Shown here one piece after another: positions 9,703 to 18,299 of a DNA stretch of 64,000 nucleotides; the stretch's first letter is position 1; each line of letters starts with the position of its first letter. Under the pieces are notes generated by a model. The model did no database searches. It was not told the origin of the DNA and saw only the letters and a list, made by a program, of their open reading frames with translations. The translations under genes were made by a program, and so were the position numbers. The stretch comes from Aquamicrobium aerolatum DSM 21857 (GTDB lineage: Bacteria; Pseudomonadota; Alphaproteobacteria; Rhizobiales; Rhizobiaceae), in contig NZ_FORF01000016.1 in NCBI RefSeq assembly GCF_900113935.1, forward strand, positions 33,906 through 97,905, in the 5' to 3' direction.

Positions 9703-10299
9703 TCAGCGCAGCATCGGCCACAGGCTGACGGCGAGCGCGAGGCCCATGGCAATGTTGAACCATTTGAGCCGAACCGGGTCGGACAGGAACCCCCGCAAGG
9801 CCACGCCAAACCCTGCCCAGGTCGAGACGCTGGGCAGATTGACGAGCGCAAATGCGACCGACACGAGAATGACGGACAGGAACGGTGCGGCCGGGTTGGT
9901 GTAGATTGCCATCGCCGTGACCGCCATCACCCAGGCCTTCGGATTGACCCACTGGAACGCCGCCGCCGCCATGAACGACATCGGCTGGGAAGAACTTCCT
10001 TCGCCACCGGACATCGAGCGTGACGAGCCGATACGCCATGCCAGATAGAGCAGATAGGCACCGCCTGCGATCTTCAGCCCCACATGCAGCGCCGGATAGG
10101 CGGTCAGAACAGCGCCCAGCCCAAACCCGACACCGAGCAACAGGCTGAGGAAACCCGCGCCGATCCCCAGCATGTGCGGAATTGTGCGCACAAAACCAAA
10201 GTTCACGCCCGAGGCCATCAGCATGAAATTGTTGGGACCAGGCGTGATCGACGTAACGAACGCAAAAACCAGCAGCGCCATGAAGACGTCATACTGCAT
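9703..10299 (-). CDS. LysE/RhtB family amino-acid exporter
   Basis: A 198-residue inner-membrane protein with six predicted helices. The family signature is FAFVTSITPGPNNFMLMASG in the first helix, followed by GIGAGF and a mid-protein FQWVNPKAWVMA segment, both characteristic of the LysE/RhtB translocators that export amino acids and analogues. AAGGTG six bases before the ATG supports the start. The substrate is not predictable. It sits between ilvH and a hypothetical gene on the same strand. The 125-bp gap before ilvH makes operon membership uncertain. Confidence 0.88.
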   Translation of the reverse strand: MQYDVFMALLVFAFVTSITPGPNNFMLMASGVNFGFVRTIPHMLGIGAGFLSLLLGVGFGLGAVLTAYPALHVGLKIAGGAYLLYLAWRIGSSRSMSGGEGSSSQPMSFMAAAAFQWVNPKAWVMAVTAMAIYTNPAAPFLSVILVSVAFALVNLPSVSTWAGFGVALRGFLSDPVRLKWFNIAMGLALAVSLWPMLR

Positions 10300-10424
10300 G
10301 AGTCACCTTGTGGTGTGTTGTTGCAGCGGCACCGGCGCGCAGACAATGACGCACGCTACCACCATTAAAATATCGGCACAGGCTGCGGCGGGGCGCGGTT
10401 ATTCGCCCCCCCGACACACACATT

Positions 10425-10997
10425 TTACATGCCCTGCGGTCCGCGGTTCATCGCCGCGACACCGGTGCGGCACACCTCGACCAGACCGAGCGGCTGCATG
10501 ATCGCGATGAACTGGTCGATCTTGCTGCTCTTGCCGGTGATCTCGAAGACGAAATGCTCCGTCGTCGCGTCCGACACCTTGGCCTTGAACGCTTCCGCCA
10601 GACGCAGCGCCTCAACGCGGTCGTTGCCTGCGCCGGCAACCTTGACCAGCGCCAGCTCCCGCTCGAGCGGCGCTTCCTGGCCTTGGCTGCGCGAAATCAC
10701 GGTCAGGTCGTTGACGCGGTGAACCGGCACAAGGCGTTCAAGCTGGTGCTTGATCTGCAGCAGCACATGCGGCGTGCCGCGCGTTGCGATCGTGATGCGC
10801 GACAGGTGCTTCTGGTGCTCGGTCTCCGACACCGTCAGGCTGTCAATATTGTAACCGCGTCCGGAAAACAGGCCGATCACGCGCGCAAGGACGCCCGGCT
10901 CGTTGTCGACGAGCACCGAAAGCGTATGGCGTTCCGAAGTTTCTGTTTCACTGGCGATGAAGTAAGCGGAGCCGGTGGGCTGTAGCTGGGCGTTCAT
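10425..10997 (-). CDS. ilvH: Acetolactate synthase small (regulatory) subunit
   Basis: A 190-residue regulatory subunit that activates the catalytic subunit and confers valine feedback inhibition. The N-terminal ACT domain reads HTLSVLVDNEPGVLARVIGL with FSGRGYNIDSLTV. The second half (RELALVKVAG, VFEITGKSSKID, and GLVEVCRTG near the end) is the ALS small-subunit C-terminal domain. The ATG at 10997 is chosen over upstream starts because GGATGAGGA lies five bases upstream and the family begins here. It is 56 bp downstream of ilvI on the same strand, so both are expected to share the attenuated ilvI transcript. Confidence 0.97.
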   Translation of the reverse strand: MNAQLQPTGSAYFIASETETSERHTLSVLVDNEPGVLARVIGLFSGRGYNIDSLTVSETEHQKHLSRITIATRGTPHVLLQIKHQLERLVPVHRVNDLTVISRSQGQEAPLERELALVKVAGAGNDRVEALRLAEAFKAKVSDATTEHFVFEITGKSSKIDQFIAIMQPLGLVEVCRTGVAAMNRGPQGM

Positions 10998-11053
10998 ATG
11001 GTCCTCATCCAAATTCATTGTCCCGTGCAAGGCGACGTCGCCTGATCTTTCGA

Positions 11054-12841
11054 TCAGACGAGCTGCCTGCCCGCGGCATCAATTGCGTTCGCCACCACTT
11101 CGTCGGTTGCCTCATCCGGCAGCAGCATCTCGTTATGCGCCTTGCCGGAGGGGATCATCGGGAAGCAGTTGGCCAAATTCGCAACGCGGCAGTCGAACAA
11201 CACCGGCTTCTTGACGTCGATCATCTCCTGGATCGCCGCATCCAGATCGCCTGGCTTTTCACAGCGGATGCCGTGAGCGCCAAAGGCCTGTGCCATCAGG
11301 ACAAAGTCGGGCATCGCTTCGGTATAGGAACTCGACAGGCGATTGCCGTGAAGCAGCTGCTGCCACTGGCGCACCATGCCCATATACTGGTTGTTGAGGA
11401 TGAAGATCTTGATCGGCGCGTTGTACTGCACCGCTGCCGACATCTCCTGCATCGTCATCTGCACCGACGCATCGCCGGCGATGTCGATGACCAGCGCATC
11501 CGGGTGTGCGATCTGCACGCCCAGCGCCGCCGGCAGGCCATAACCCATCGTGCCAAGACCACCCGACGTCATCCAGCGATTGGGCTTTTCAAAGCCGTAA
11601 TGCTGCGCGGCCCACATCTGATGCTGGCCAACCTCGGTGGTGATGTAGGTGTCACGCGTCTTGGTCAGCTCATACAGACGCTCGATCGCGTATTGCGGCA
11701 TGATGACATCGTCATTCTTCGTATAGGCCAGCGAATCGCGCGAACGCCACCGATCGATCAGTTCCCACCAGGGCTTGAGCACGTTCTTGTCGGTCTTGGT
11801 CGTGGCACGCCACAGGCGCACCATGTCTTCCAGAACCATGCCGATATCGCCAAGGATCGGGATATCGACCTGAACGTTCTTGTTCAGCGAGGATGGATCG
11901 ATGTCGATATGGATCTTCTTCGAGTGCGGCGAAAACGCATCCAGACGTCCGGTGATGCGGTCGTCGAAACGCGCGCCGATGCACACCATCACGTCGCAAT
12001 CATGCATCGCCATATTGGCTTCATAGGTGCCGTGCATGCCCAGCATGCCGAGCCAGTTCTTGCCGGATGCGGGATAGCTGCCCAGCCCCATCAACGTCGA
12101 GGTGATCGGGAAATCCGTCAGCTGCACCAGCTCGCGCAGCAGATGGCTTGCCTCGGTGCCTGAATTGATCACGCCACCGCCGGTATAAAGGATCGGGCGC
12201 TTGGCCGAAGCCATCAGCGCAACCGCCTGACGGATCGCCTCCATGTCGCCCTGCATCTTCGGTGCGTAGGACGTGCGCGGCGCCTGCTGCGGCGGCGTGT
12301 ACATGCCCTTGGCAAACTGGACGTCCTTGGGGATGTCGACCACGACCGGGCCGGGACGGCCCGTGGTTGCCACATGAAATGCCTGATGCAGAACCTGCGA
12401 CAGTTCGTTGACGTCGCGAACCAGCCAGTTGTGCTTGGTGCAGGGGCGCGTGATGCCGATGGTGTCGCATTCCTGGAACGCATCGGAGCCGATCAGCGAT
12501 GTCGGAACCTGTCCGCTGATGCAGACCAGCGGGATCGAGTCCATCAGCGCGTCCTGAAGCGGCGTCACCGCATTGGTTGCGCCCGGCCCGGACGTGACCA
12601 GCATCACGCCGGCCTTGCCGGTGGAGCGCGCATAGCCTTCCGCGGCGTGGCCCGCACCCTGCTCGTGGCGAACAAGGATATGCTGCACATCTTCCTGCTG
12701 GAACAACTCGTCATAGATTGGAAGAACCGCACCGCCCGGATACCCGAAGATGTGCTCGACACCATTATCCTTCAGCGCCTGCACCACCATCTCGGCGCCT
12801 GTCATCTCGCGCCTGCCGGTGTCGTTTCCTGCGTTACTCAT
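11054..12841 (-). CDS. ilvI: Acetolactate synthase large (catalytic) subunit, biosynthetic
   Basis: A 595-residue thiamine-diphosphate enzyme joining two pyruvates to acetolactate, or pyruvate and 2-oxobutyrate to acetohydroxybutyrate. Motifs: GYPGGAVLPIYDEL with the following HEQGAGHAAEGYAR (catalytic Glu region), GRPGPVVVDIPKD, the FAD-contact region (LGMLGMHGTYEAN), and the ThDP motif starting GDASVQMTMQE and ending ILNNQYMGMVRQWQ. The start at 12841 (MSNAGNDTG, preceded by GGGAAGAG) is preferred: the longer frame to 12934 would run through the attenuator hairpin. It is translated with ilvH, and transcription is probably controlled by the leader peptide upstream. Confidence 0.97.
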   Translation of the reverse strand: MSNAGNDTGRREMTGAEMVVQALKDNGVEHIFGYPGGAVLPIYDELFQQEDVQHILVRHEQGAGHAAEGYARSTGKAGVMLVTSGPGATNAVTPLQDALMDSIPLVCISGQVPTSLIGSDAFQECDTIGITRPCTKHNWLVRDVNELSQVLHQAFHVATTGRPGPVVVDIPKDVQFAKGMYTPPQQAPRTSYAPKMQGDMEAIRQAVALMASAKRPILYTGGGVINSGTEASHLLRELVQLTDFPITSTLMGLGSYPASGKNWLGMLGMHGTYEANMAMHDCDVMVCIGARFDDRITGRLDAFSPHSKKIHIDIDPSSLNKNVQVDIPILGDIGMVLEDMVRLWRATTKTDKNVLKPWWELIDRWRSRDSLAYTKNDDVIMPQYAIERLYELTKTRDTYITTEVGQHQMWAAQHYGFEKPNRWMTSGGLGTMGYGLPAALGVQIAHPDALVIDIAGDASVQMTMQEMSAAVQYNAPIKIFILNNQYMGMVRQWQQLLHGNRLSSSYTEAMPDFVLMAQAFGAHGIRCEKPGDLDAAIQEMIDVKKPVLFDCRVANLANCFPMIPSGKAHNEMLLPDEATDEVVANAIDAAGRQLV

Positions 12842-12903
12842 CCGTCTCTTCCCGTCTTTGTCGTTCGCTACTACGTTTGAACGTCTAGCTGTGTTGAAGG
12901 CAA

Positions 12904-12929
12904 TAAAAAAGGCCCCCTTTTGGGAGCCT
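12904..12929 (-). terminator. Attenuator terminator in the ilvIH leader
   Basis: Read on the minus strand the RNA contains GGCUCCC, an AAAA loop and GGGGGCC, followed by UUUUUUAUU. This is a seven-pair stem with one G-U pair and a strong U-tract, about 60 bases before the ilvI ATG. The G-U pair exists only in minus-strand RNA. With the leader peptide upstream, it has the form of a transcription attenuator. Confidence 0.85.
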
Positions 12930-12962
12930 GTCATTTGCGCATGGGGTGCTTTCGCCCGGCGG

Positions 12963-13016
12963 TTACACCGCCTTGCCCACGCGCCTGCATACTACGAGAA
13001 TGATCATCTTGTTCAT
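12963..13016 (-). CDS. ilvIH leader peptide (attenuation)
   Basis: A 17-codon frame reads MNKMIILVVCRRVGKAV and then TAA. Seven of its 17 codons are for Ile, Leu or Val, with five in a row (I-I-L-V-V), as expected of a leader peptide whose translation reports branched-chain aminoacyl-tRNA supply. Two leader structures overlap it: a GGCGGT/ACCGCC hairpin over the stop codon (12958-12972), and an 8-bp pairing of 12976-12983 with 12938-12945 that encloses it. The terminator hairpin follows 34 bases downstream. Ribosome stalling at the Ile/Leu/Val run would be expected to alter this folding. The mechanism is inferred from layout; no strong Shine-Dalgarno is seen. Confidence 0.8.
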   Translation of the reverse strand: MNKMIILVVCRRVGKAV

Positions 13017-13197
13017 AGGCGCGCAACCTAAGGAGCGAAAAGCGGTGCGTCAATAAAAAACTGAAGTTCACGCGCGCGTGACCCGTAAAAGATCGGTCAG
13101 CCGCTTTTCGGCGGCCCTTCGGGGCGCTATATCCGGTTTACGAAGCGCGTAAGCTTGACTACACCACCCAAATTCGATTCACGGGAACTGTGGCCCC

Positions 13198-13737
13198 ATG
13201 GCGGACGATCATATCCGGTACGACATCCTCGCACAGGACGCCCTGCGCGGTGTGATGCGCAAAGTGCTCAGCGAGGTTTCGCGCACGGGCTTGCCGGGCA
13301 ACCACCACTTTTTCATCACGTTCCTCACCGGCGCGCCGGGGGTTCGTGTCTCCAGCCGCCTCAAGGAACGTTATCCCGAGCAGATGACGATCGTGCTTCA
13401 GTTCCAGTACTGGGATTTGAAGGTCACCGACGCCGGGTTTGAAGTCAGCCTTTCATTCGCGGACATCCCGGAAAAGCTCGAGATCCCGTTCTCCGCCGTT
13501 CGCGGTTTCTACGACCCTTCCGTCAACTTTGAGCTGGAGTTCGACGTCAAGCCGCCGGTCGAAGATGAGGTCGACGACGAAAACGGTGCTGATGACGCGC
13601 CCGTATCGATCAAGCCATTGCATGTCGAGAAGAGCAGCGAAGAGACGGCCGCAAAGGCGTCAGAGGACGACAATGAGAGCGGCGACGCGACAAAGTCTGC
13701 CGATGTCGTCTCGCTGGACGCATTTCGCAAGAAATAG
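13198..13737 (+). CDS. sspB: SspB-alpha, ClpXP protease adaptor
   Basis: A 179-residue alphaproteobacterial SspB. The folded N-terminal domain (about 1-120) has IRYDILAQDALRGVMRKVL, GNHHFFITFLTGAPGVRVS and LKERYPEQMTIVLQFQYWDL, then ADIPEKLEIPFSAVRGFYDP. This is the substrate-binding barrel that recognises ssrA-tagged and other proteins. The C-terminus is a flexible, strongly acidic tail ending VVSLDAFRKK, which should carry the short ClpX-binding peptide. It starts a rightward cluster with two small genes. Confidence 0.92.
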   Translation: MADDHIRYDILAQDALRGVMRKVLSEVSRTGLPGNHHFFITFLTGAPGVRVSSRLKERYPEQMTIVLQFQYWDLKVTDAGFEVSLSFADIPEKLEIPFSAVRGFYDPSVNFELEFDVKPPVEDEVDDENGADDAPVSIKPLHVEKSSEETAAKASEDDNESGDATKSADVVSLDAFRKK

Positions 13738-13746
13738 GTCAGCTAT

Positions 13747-13941
13747 TTGGGCGACATCGTCAATCTCCGCACGGCGCGCAAGCGCAAGGCTCGCGAGCAG
13801 GACGCAAAGGTCGCCGAACAAAATCGTATCCTGCATGGGCTCAGCCGCGCGCAGAAACTGGCTGAATCCAAAGCCAGTGAACGCGCTGTCACTCAGCTTG
13901 AGGGACACCGGCTGGACGACAACGGCAAGGACGAGACGTGA
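13747..13941 (+). CDS. DUF4169 family small protein
   Basis: A 64-residue, highly charged protein starting with TTG at 13747: MGDIVNLRTARKRKAREQ, then QNRILHGLSRAQKLAESKAS and GHRLDD. The INLRxARKxKAR start and the Arg/Lys/Ala-rich helix match the DUF4169 family of alphaproteobacteria. It is predicted to be one long helix with no signal peptide. It begins 9 bp after sspB and overlaps the next gene by GTGA, so it belongs to the sspB operon. Function unknown. Confidence 0.75.
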   Translation: MGDIVNLRTARKRKAREQDAKVAEQNRILHGLSRAQKLAESKASERAVTQLEGHRLDDNGKDET

Positions 13942-14156
13942 CCGCTGTCGTCAAGCGCTCCGTCTCGATCCGCGGCCACCGAACCAGCTTTTCAATCGAG
14001 CAGCCCTTCTTCGACGACCTCCTACGCATTGCCGCGCAGCGCGAGATTTCCCTTGCCCGTCTGGTCGGAGAAGTCGACGAGGCACGCCCCAGAGAGACCA
14101 ACCTGTCATCGGCCCTGCGGCTGCATGTGCTGGACTGGTATCGCCAGCAGGTCTAG
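13938..14156 (+). CDS. Ribbon-helix-helix domain protein
   Basis: A 72-residue protein starting with GTG that overlaps the preceding stop as GTGA. The sequence KRSVSIRGHRTSFSIEQPF, FFDDLLRIAAQREISLARLV and LRLHVLDWYRQQV matches the RHH_4 type of ribbon-helix-helix proteins (strand RTSFSIE, then two helices), common directly after DUF4169 genes in alphaproteobacteria. It probably binds DNA as a dimer; the target is unknown. Its TAG stop is the first three bases of an intergenic repeat copy. Confidence 0.8.
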   Translation: MTAVVKRSVSIRGHRTSFSIEQPFFDDLLRIAAQREISLARLVGEVDEARPRETNLSSALRLHVLDWYRQQV

Positions 14157-14231
14157 CGCAACTCCAGCAAAAGTGCGCAGCATTTTTGCGTTCGGAATTG
14201 CGCAAAAACATAGAGTTAGAGACGCGCTCTA
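14154..14231. repeat. Intergenic repeat, copy A (short variant)
   Basis: Begins TAGCGCAACTCCAGCAAAAG and ends GACGCGCTCTAA. It contains an 8-bp stem, TTTTTGCG at 14183-14190 with CGCAAAAA at 14201-14208. It exactly fills the gap between two convergent genes and includes both their stop codons (TAG of the RHH gene, and TAG of the AsmA gene read on the other strand). Related copies lie at 18191, 20333, 25326 and 32222. Confidence 0.7.
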
Positions 14232-17200
14232 ATCCCCGAAGATCATCCGAAAAAAGCCATCGCTGGAAGGTGACGGAACAGGCGCTTGCGCTGCGGGGGA
14301 TGAAGTTTCGCTTCCGATAGACTGCGCTGCACGCGGAGACGGACGCGGTGTCGGGACAGCGTCCAGCGTATCAGGCGTCGGCGTCGGCGCTTCGAGCAGT
14401 TCCTCAATACTGTCGAAGAAGCGATCTCGCGGCTGTGCGCCGTCCGTCACGGCCTCGGCAGGCGGCACCGCTTCGAGGCGCGTTCGCTCTTCCTGCTCCT
14501 GCCGCCGCTGGTTCTCTTCGCGCTCGCGCCGCAAACGTTCCGCTTCCTGTGCGGCTTGCTTTCGCGCCGCTTCTTCCTGCTCGGCCTGCAATTCGCGACG
14601 CAATCTTTCCGCCTGTTCTACAGCGCGTCGGGCGTCTTCGGCAGCCTTTTCCCGCTGCTCGGCCAGCCCGGTATAGTAGCGCACCTCCCGCCGATGGCGC
14701 TGGCGCTCCAGCAGCGCGGCCTGCATCGCCTCGACACGCTGCTGCTCCAGTTCCAATGCGCGCTGCGTCAGGAATTGCGTCAGCATTTCCGTGTCCACGT
14801 CGATGGCAGGCGCATCGAGCGGCCCGGCGGCCGTGATGCGAACCGACGGCTCGGAGCCGACCAGCGCCTCCTGGCCAGCCGCGTAGGTCAGCACCATGTT
14901 GGCCCCGACCGTCGCCGCGCCCAGATCGGCCCGCAATTCACCTGCAAGAACCGCCGTCTCGCTTGCGATACGGATCGGCGGAACGCGCGCGGTGCCATTG
15001 GCAATCGTAAAGGCAAAATCCAGCGCGTCGGTGCTGAACGCACCCTGGCGAACCAGTCCGCCGGCAAAACTGTCGGTAGAATTTGCGTCGATATCAGGCC
15101 CGAACCGGTCGGCGGCAACCAGCAGTGCCGGAAACGCATCGGGGTTGATGCCCGTGATTGACAGATCGCGCGCAGCAACAGTTCCCGATCCTGCCAGCGA
15201 GGCCATCAGCCCCTCCACGGTCTTTCCACTGCCGCTGACCGTGCCTGTCACGTCGACGTCGGCCTTCACGCCGACGTCGCCCAGAAGGTCCTGCACCCTG
15301 CCCCCGTCCAGCCGGAACTGGCTCGACAGGATGCCGGTCCCCCTGTCGTTGCGGACATCGACCAGACCAGACAGAGTGCCGCCGAATGCCTGCAGCGTTG
15401 CGTCGGCCAGCGTCACGGACTCTTGCGCAATGCGCAACGTCATCTGGCCCCGCTCGCCCGTTCCGAAACTTCCCAGCTGCAATCGCTCAGCGGCAATGTC
15501 CAGATCGGTGGTTACCGGCGTATCGACCGAGCCTGAAAACGGAACCGTCGGCCACGTCTCGCCCCCGCTGACTGTCGCCTCTTCGCCCACGATCAGGTCG
15601 GCCAAAAGCGCCACATCGAACGACGCAACGGACAGCGACCCCGTCAGGTGCGGTCGTCCGTCGCGCATCTTTGCGTTGATGTCTCCCCCGACCGCGCTGC
15701 CGCCAATGTTCCCTTTGAGGCCTGAGATCAGCAACAGCCCGTCATCGAGGTCGAGCTGGCTGTCCAGCGCGACGGGAAGTCCGAGGCCAAAGCCGGGCAG
15801 CGACAGCCCCGCCACCGCCAGCCAGGGCTCGACATCGTCAGCGCGCAGCGATGCGGAGCCACTGCCGCTCAATCCTGCGTCGGCACGAGCCACCTCGCCT
15901 TCATAGTCGAGCGTCAGGCCGTCACCGGAAAACGCGAACCGCGTCTGCCCGCCATCGGCCAGCACGCCCTCAAAGCTGATTTGCGTCTGCGCAGGCCCCA
16001 CCAGGCCGAACGGCAAGCCCGGAACGCCAAGCATGGCATAAAGGGCAGCCGCTTCATCGTTGTGGGCCGAAAACCGGGCGCTGATCGGGGTCTTGTCGAG
16101 CGCCTCCGTCAAGGCGTTTGCTTTGGCCGAAAAGTCGAGCGTGGTGCCGCCCACCGTTCCGGACACTTCGAGCGCAGCATTCTGCTTCCGCTCATCTCCC
16201 CGCTGCGCCGTCGCCACGAACTGAAGATTGGCGTCCTCCAGCAACCCCGGATAGAAGCTGGCGCGGTTCGCAAGCCCGGTCGCAATCACGCTGTCGGGAA
16301 ACCGGGCCGCCAACTCATCGACCAGCGGCGCCAGATCAGACGCGATGACACTCGCATCCAGGGTGCCGACAGGTAGGCCAGCAAGGTCCGAGACAATGCC
16401 GGTCGCGCTGATATTGGCGCCCGCGAGCCCACCGATCGACAGCCGGTCCACATCCAGCTGGCCATCACGCAAACGCAGTGCAGTGTCGAGCGTCTCCGCG
16501 CTCAGTCCACCCGCCGAGACCGGACCAGCCTTGATCTGGAATTCCAGATCGCGTTCGGCCAGCCTTGTCTGCCCGCCCTCGCCCAGAAACAGCGAAGCGA
16601 ACGCAGACATGCCTTCCATATCGAGGCTGTCGCCATCGAGCCGGAGCGTCATCGACGGCTTCGCCACCGCAGGCGTGCGGCTGTCGATCTCACCGCGAAA
16701 TCTGGCTGTGCCGAGGATCAGTTCCAGATCGCGGAACTGCTGGCGCTCTTCCTGCAAATCGACCCTGGCGCTGAACCCGGCGGCTGGCAGACGACGGATC
16801 GCCTCATCGACATCCCTGGACAGCCACGCGGCAAAACCGGAAGGCTGGCCAATCGCCAGAAGCAGATCGCCGGCAAACCCGATGCTTTCGGCCAGCAGCA
16901 ACTCGCCCTGTGCCTCCAGCGTCGTGCGGCCGGGCAGCGTCGCCTTCAACGAAGCGATGCTCCAGCCCTCCTTCGACGGGTGCGCCGACAGCCTCACATC
17001 ACGCACTGTAGTGTCGCCGGCTACGATCGCCGGCAGCGCTACTTCGATGCTGCCGGGAATGGTCGGGCGCGGCAGATCGAACAGCGCCTCGCGAATTGCG
17101 CTCATGCGATCTGGAAAACTGGCCCCGCCCCCTTCAGCGCCGCCATCGCCATTGTCGAAGCGGAACTGCGCCCCGTCGGCGCGTATCTCGAAACGCGGCT

Positions 17201-18143
17201 GTGTGCCAAGATCGAAACGCGCCGAGCCCTCAGCGGTGTAAGGGTCTTCCGGCGATCCCGTCTCGAAGCGGAATTGCTCGACGCCCAGCGCGGCATGGCC
17301 AAAATCGAAGGCGCCGCTGATGCGATATGCTGGCGGCGGCGCGTCGCGCGCCGGCTGGCCGCTGTCTTCCTTCAGCGAAATGGTGCCGCCGTCGCCGGTG
17401 CGCAGCCGGTCCTCGGTGGTGGACGCGTTGAGACGGAATTGCCCGGAATAATGCGGCACGCCCGCTTCGACCCGCGTCGCGCCGTCGGTCTCGACCACCA
17501 GCGGGTAGAGATCGGGCTGAACCCGCAGCCGCAGCCGCATCGCGCCCGTATCGTCCACGGCCCCGGTCGAGGCGGAAACCGTCGAGCGCAGGCCGTCGAA
17601 GCGCAGTGTACCATCCATGCGCCAGGGGCCGGTCAGTGCGCGGGCGGACAGATCGGCGTTGATTTCCGTGAGCCGGTGGGTGCGGCCGCTGGCATCGTGG
17701 CGCAGCGCCACCTGACCCTCGGTGATCGTCAGCTTCTCCAGCGAAATGTGGCTCGCGTCGAGCGGAACAGAGGGCCGAACAGCCCAATCGAGCGTACCAT
17801 CAGCCGCAATTTCGACAGTCGCAACCGGACGCACGAGCCGCATGTCGAAGATGTGGAAGTCGCCGCGCATCGCCGGTGCCAGTTCCGCATCCATCGAAAA
17901 TGTCTCGATGGTCATCGCCGGCTCTTCACTGTCCCGCCCTGCCACGATGACATCGGTGAATGTGACCGACGGAAACGGCAAAAGCCGTGCGCTGGCGGTG
18001 CCTTCAACCTTGACCGCGCGCCCCAGAATCCGGCTTGCCTCGCGCTCGAAATCGGCACGATAGGAGGTCCAGTCGATGAAATATGGAGCCACCAGCGCCG
18101 TGGTCAGCGCCAGCACAATCAACCCACCGATGGCGACGAACAA
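14229..18143 (-). CDS. AsmA family protein (very large)
   Basis: A 1304-residue inner-membrane-anchored protein. An N-terminal membrane helix (FVAIGGLIVLALTTALVAPYF) is followed by the AsmA start DWTSYRADFEREASRILGR. There is a long beta-rich periplasmic region, an AsmA_2-like C-terminal part (about 860-1150, including SLAGSGTVAARDLSITG), then an Arg/Glu-rich coiled coil (about 1165-1240) and a Pro-rich tail. AsmA-like proteins are implicated in phospholipid transport to, or assembly of, the outer membrane. The start is unclear: TTG at 18143 is the first usual codon, but the frame is open 24 nt further upstream (RRKTLAR) with no ATG. The stop lies inside a repeat. Confidence 0.88.
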   Translation of the reverse strand: MFVAIGGLIVLALTTALVAPYFIDWTSYRADFEREASRILGRAVKVEGTASARLLPFPSVTFTDVIVAGRDSEEPAMTIETFSMDAELAPAMRGDFHIFDMRLVRPVATVEIAADGTLDWAVRPSVPLDASHISLEKLTITEGQVALRHDASGRTHRLTEINADLSARALTGPWRMDGTLRFDGLRSTVSASTGAVDDTGAMRLRLRVQPDLYPLVVETDGATRVEAGVPHYSGQFRLNASTTEDRLRTGDGGTISLKEDSGQPARDAPPPAYRISGAFDFGHAALGVEQFRFETGSPEDPYTAEGSARFDLGTQPRFEIRADGAQFRFDNGDGGAEGGGASFPDRMSAIREALFDLPRPTIPGSIEVALPAIVAGDTTVRDVRLSAHPSKEGWSIASLKATLPGRTTLEAQGELLLAESIGFAGDLLLAIGQPSGFAAWLSRDVDEAIRRLPAAGFSARVDLQEERQQFRDLELILGTARFRGEIDSRTPAVAKPSMTLRLDGDSLDMEGMSAFASLFLGEGGQTRLAERDLEFQIKAGPVSAGGLSAETLDTALRLRDGQLDVDRLSIGGLAGANISATGIVSDLAGLPVGTLDASVIASDLAPLVDELAARFPDSVIATGLANRASFYPGLLEDANLQFVATAQRGDERKQNAALEVSGTVGGTTLDFSAKANALTEALDKTPISARFSAHNDEAAALYAMLGVPGLPFGLVGPAQTQISFEGVLADGGQTRFAFSGDGLTLDYEGEVARADAGLSGSGSASLRADDVEPWLAVAGLSLPGFGLGLPVALDSQLDLDDGLLLISGLKGNIGGSAVGGDINAKMRDGRPHLTGSLSVASFDVALLADLIVGEEATVSGGETWPTVPFSGSVDTPVTTDLDIAAERLQLGSFGTGERGQMTLRIAQESVTLADATLQAFGGTLSGLVDVRNDRGTGILSSQFRLDGGRVQDLLGDVGVKADVDVTGTVSGSGKTVEGLMASLAGSGTVAARDLSITGINPDAFPALLVAADRFGPDIDANSTDSFAGGLVRQGAFSTDALDFAFTIANGTARVPPIRIASETAVLAGELRADLGAATVGANMVLTYAAGQEALVGSEPSVRITAAGPLDAPAIDVDTEMLTQFLTQRALELEQQRVEAMQAALLERQRHRREVRYYTGLAEQREKAAEDARRAVEQAERLRRELQAEQEEAARKQAAQEAERLRREREENQRRQEQEERTRLEAVPPAEAVTDGAQPRDRFFDSIEELLEAPTPTPDTLDAVPTPRPSPRAAQSIGSETSSPAAQAPVPSPSSDGFFRMIFGD

Positions 18144-18190
18144 CCGTGCCAGTGTTTTTCTCCGCCTAATTCGCCAAGCCTACCGGCAGT

Positions 18191-18299
18191 CTAGCGCATG
18201 TCTTTCGAAAGTGGGAACCGGTTTGGCGATCAAGACCTGTGATAATACAGCAACTTGGAGAATGTGACGCGGACCCGAAAATTCGCGACGCGCCTTAAG
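18191..18299. repeat. Intergenic repeat, copy B
   Basis: Begins CTAGCGCATGTC, contains GGGAACCGGTTT and AAGACCTGTGATAATACA, and ends TTCGCGACGCGCCTTAAG. It is aligned end to end with copies C and E (core GAACCGGTTT, terminal GCGACRCGCYYTAAG). The TAA stop of the FAD oxidase gene, read on the minus strand, lies in its terminal CTTAAG. Confidence 0.7.

Noticed and set aside
10383..10424. Possible terminator after ilvH (GGGGCG/CGCCCC)
   Set aside because: The stem is only 6 bp and the T-rich stretch is more than 30 bases away, so it is not convincing.
12842..12934. N-terminal extension of IlvI to 12934
   Set aside because: It would translate through the attenuator hairpin and U-run, and has no ribosome-binding site. 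ATG 12841 has one and matches the family start.
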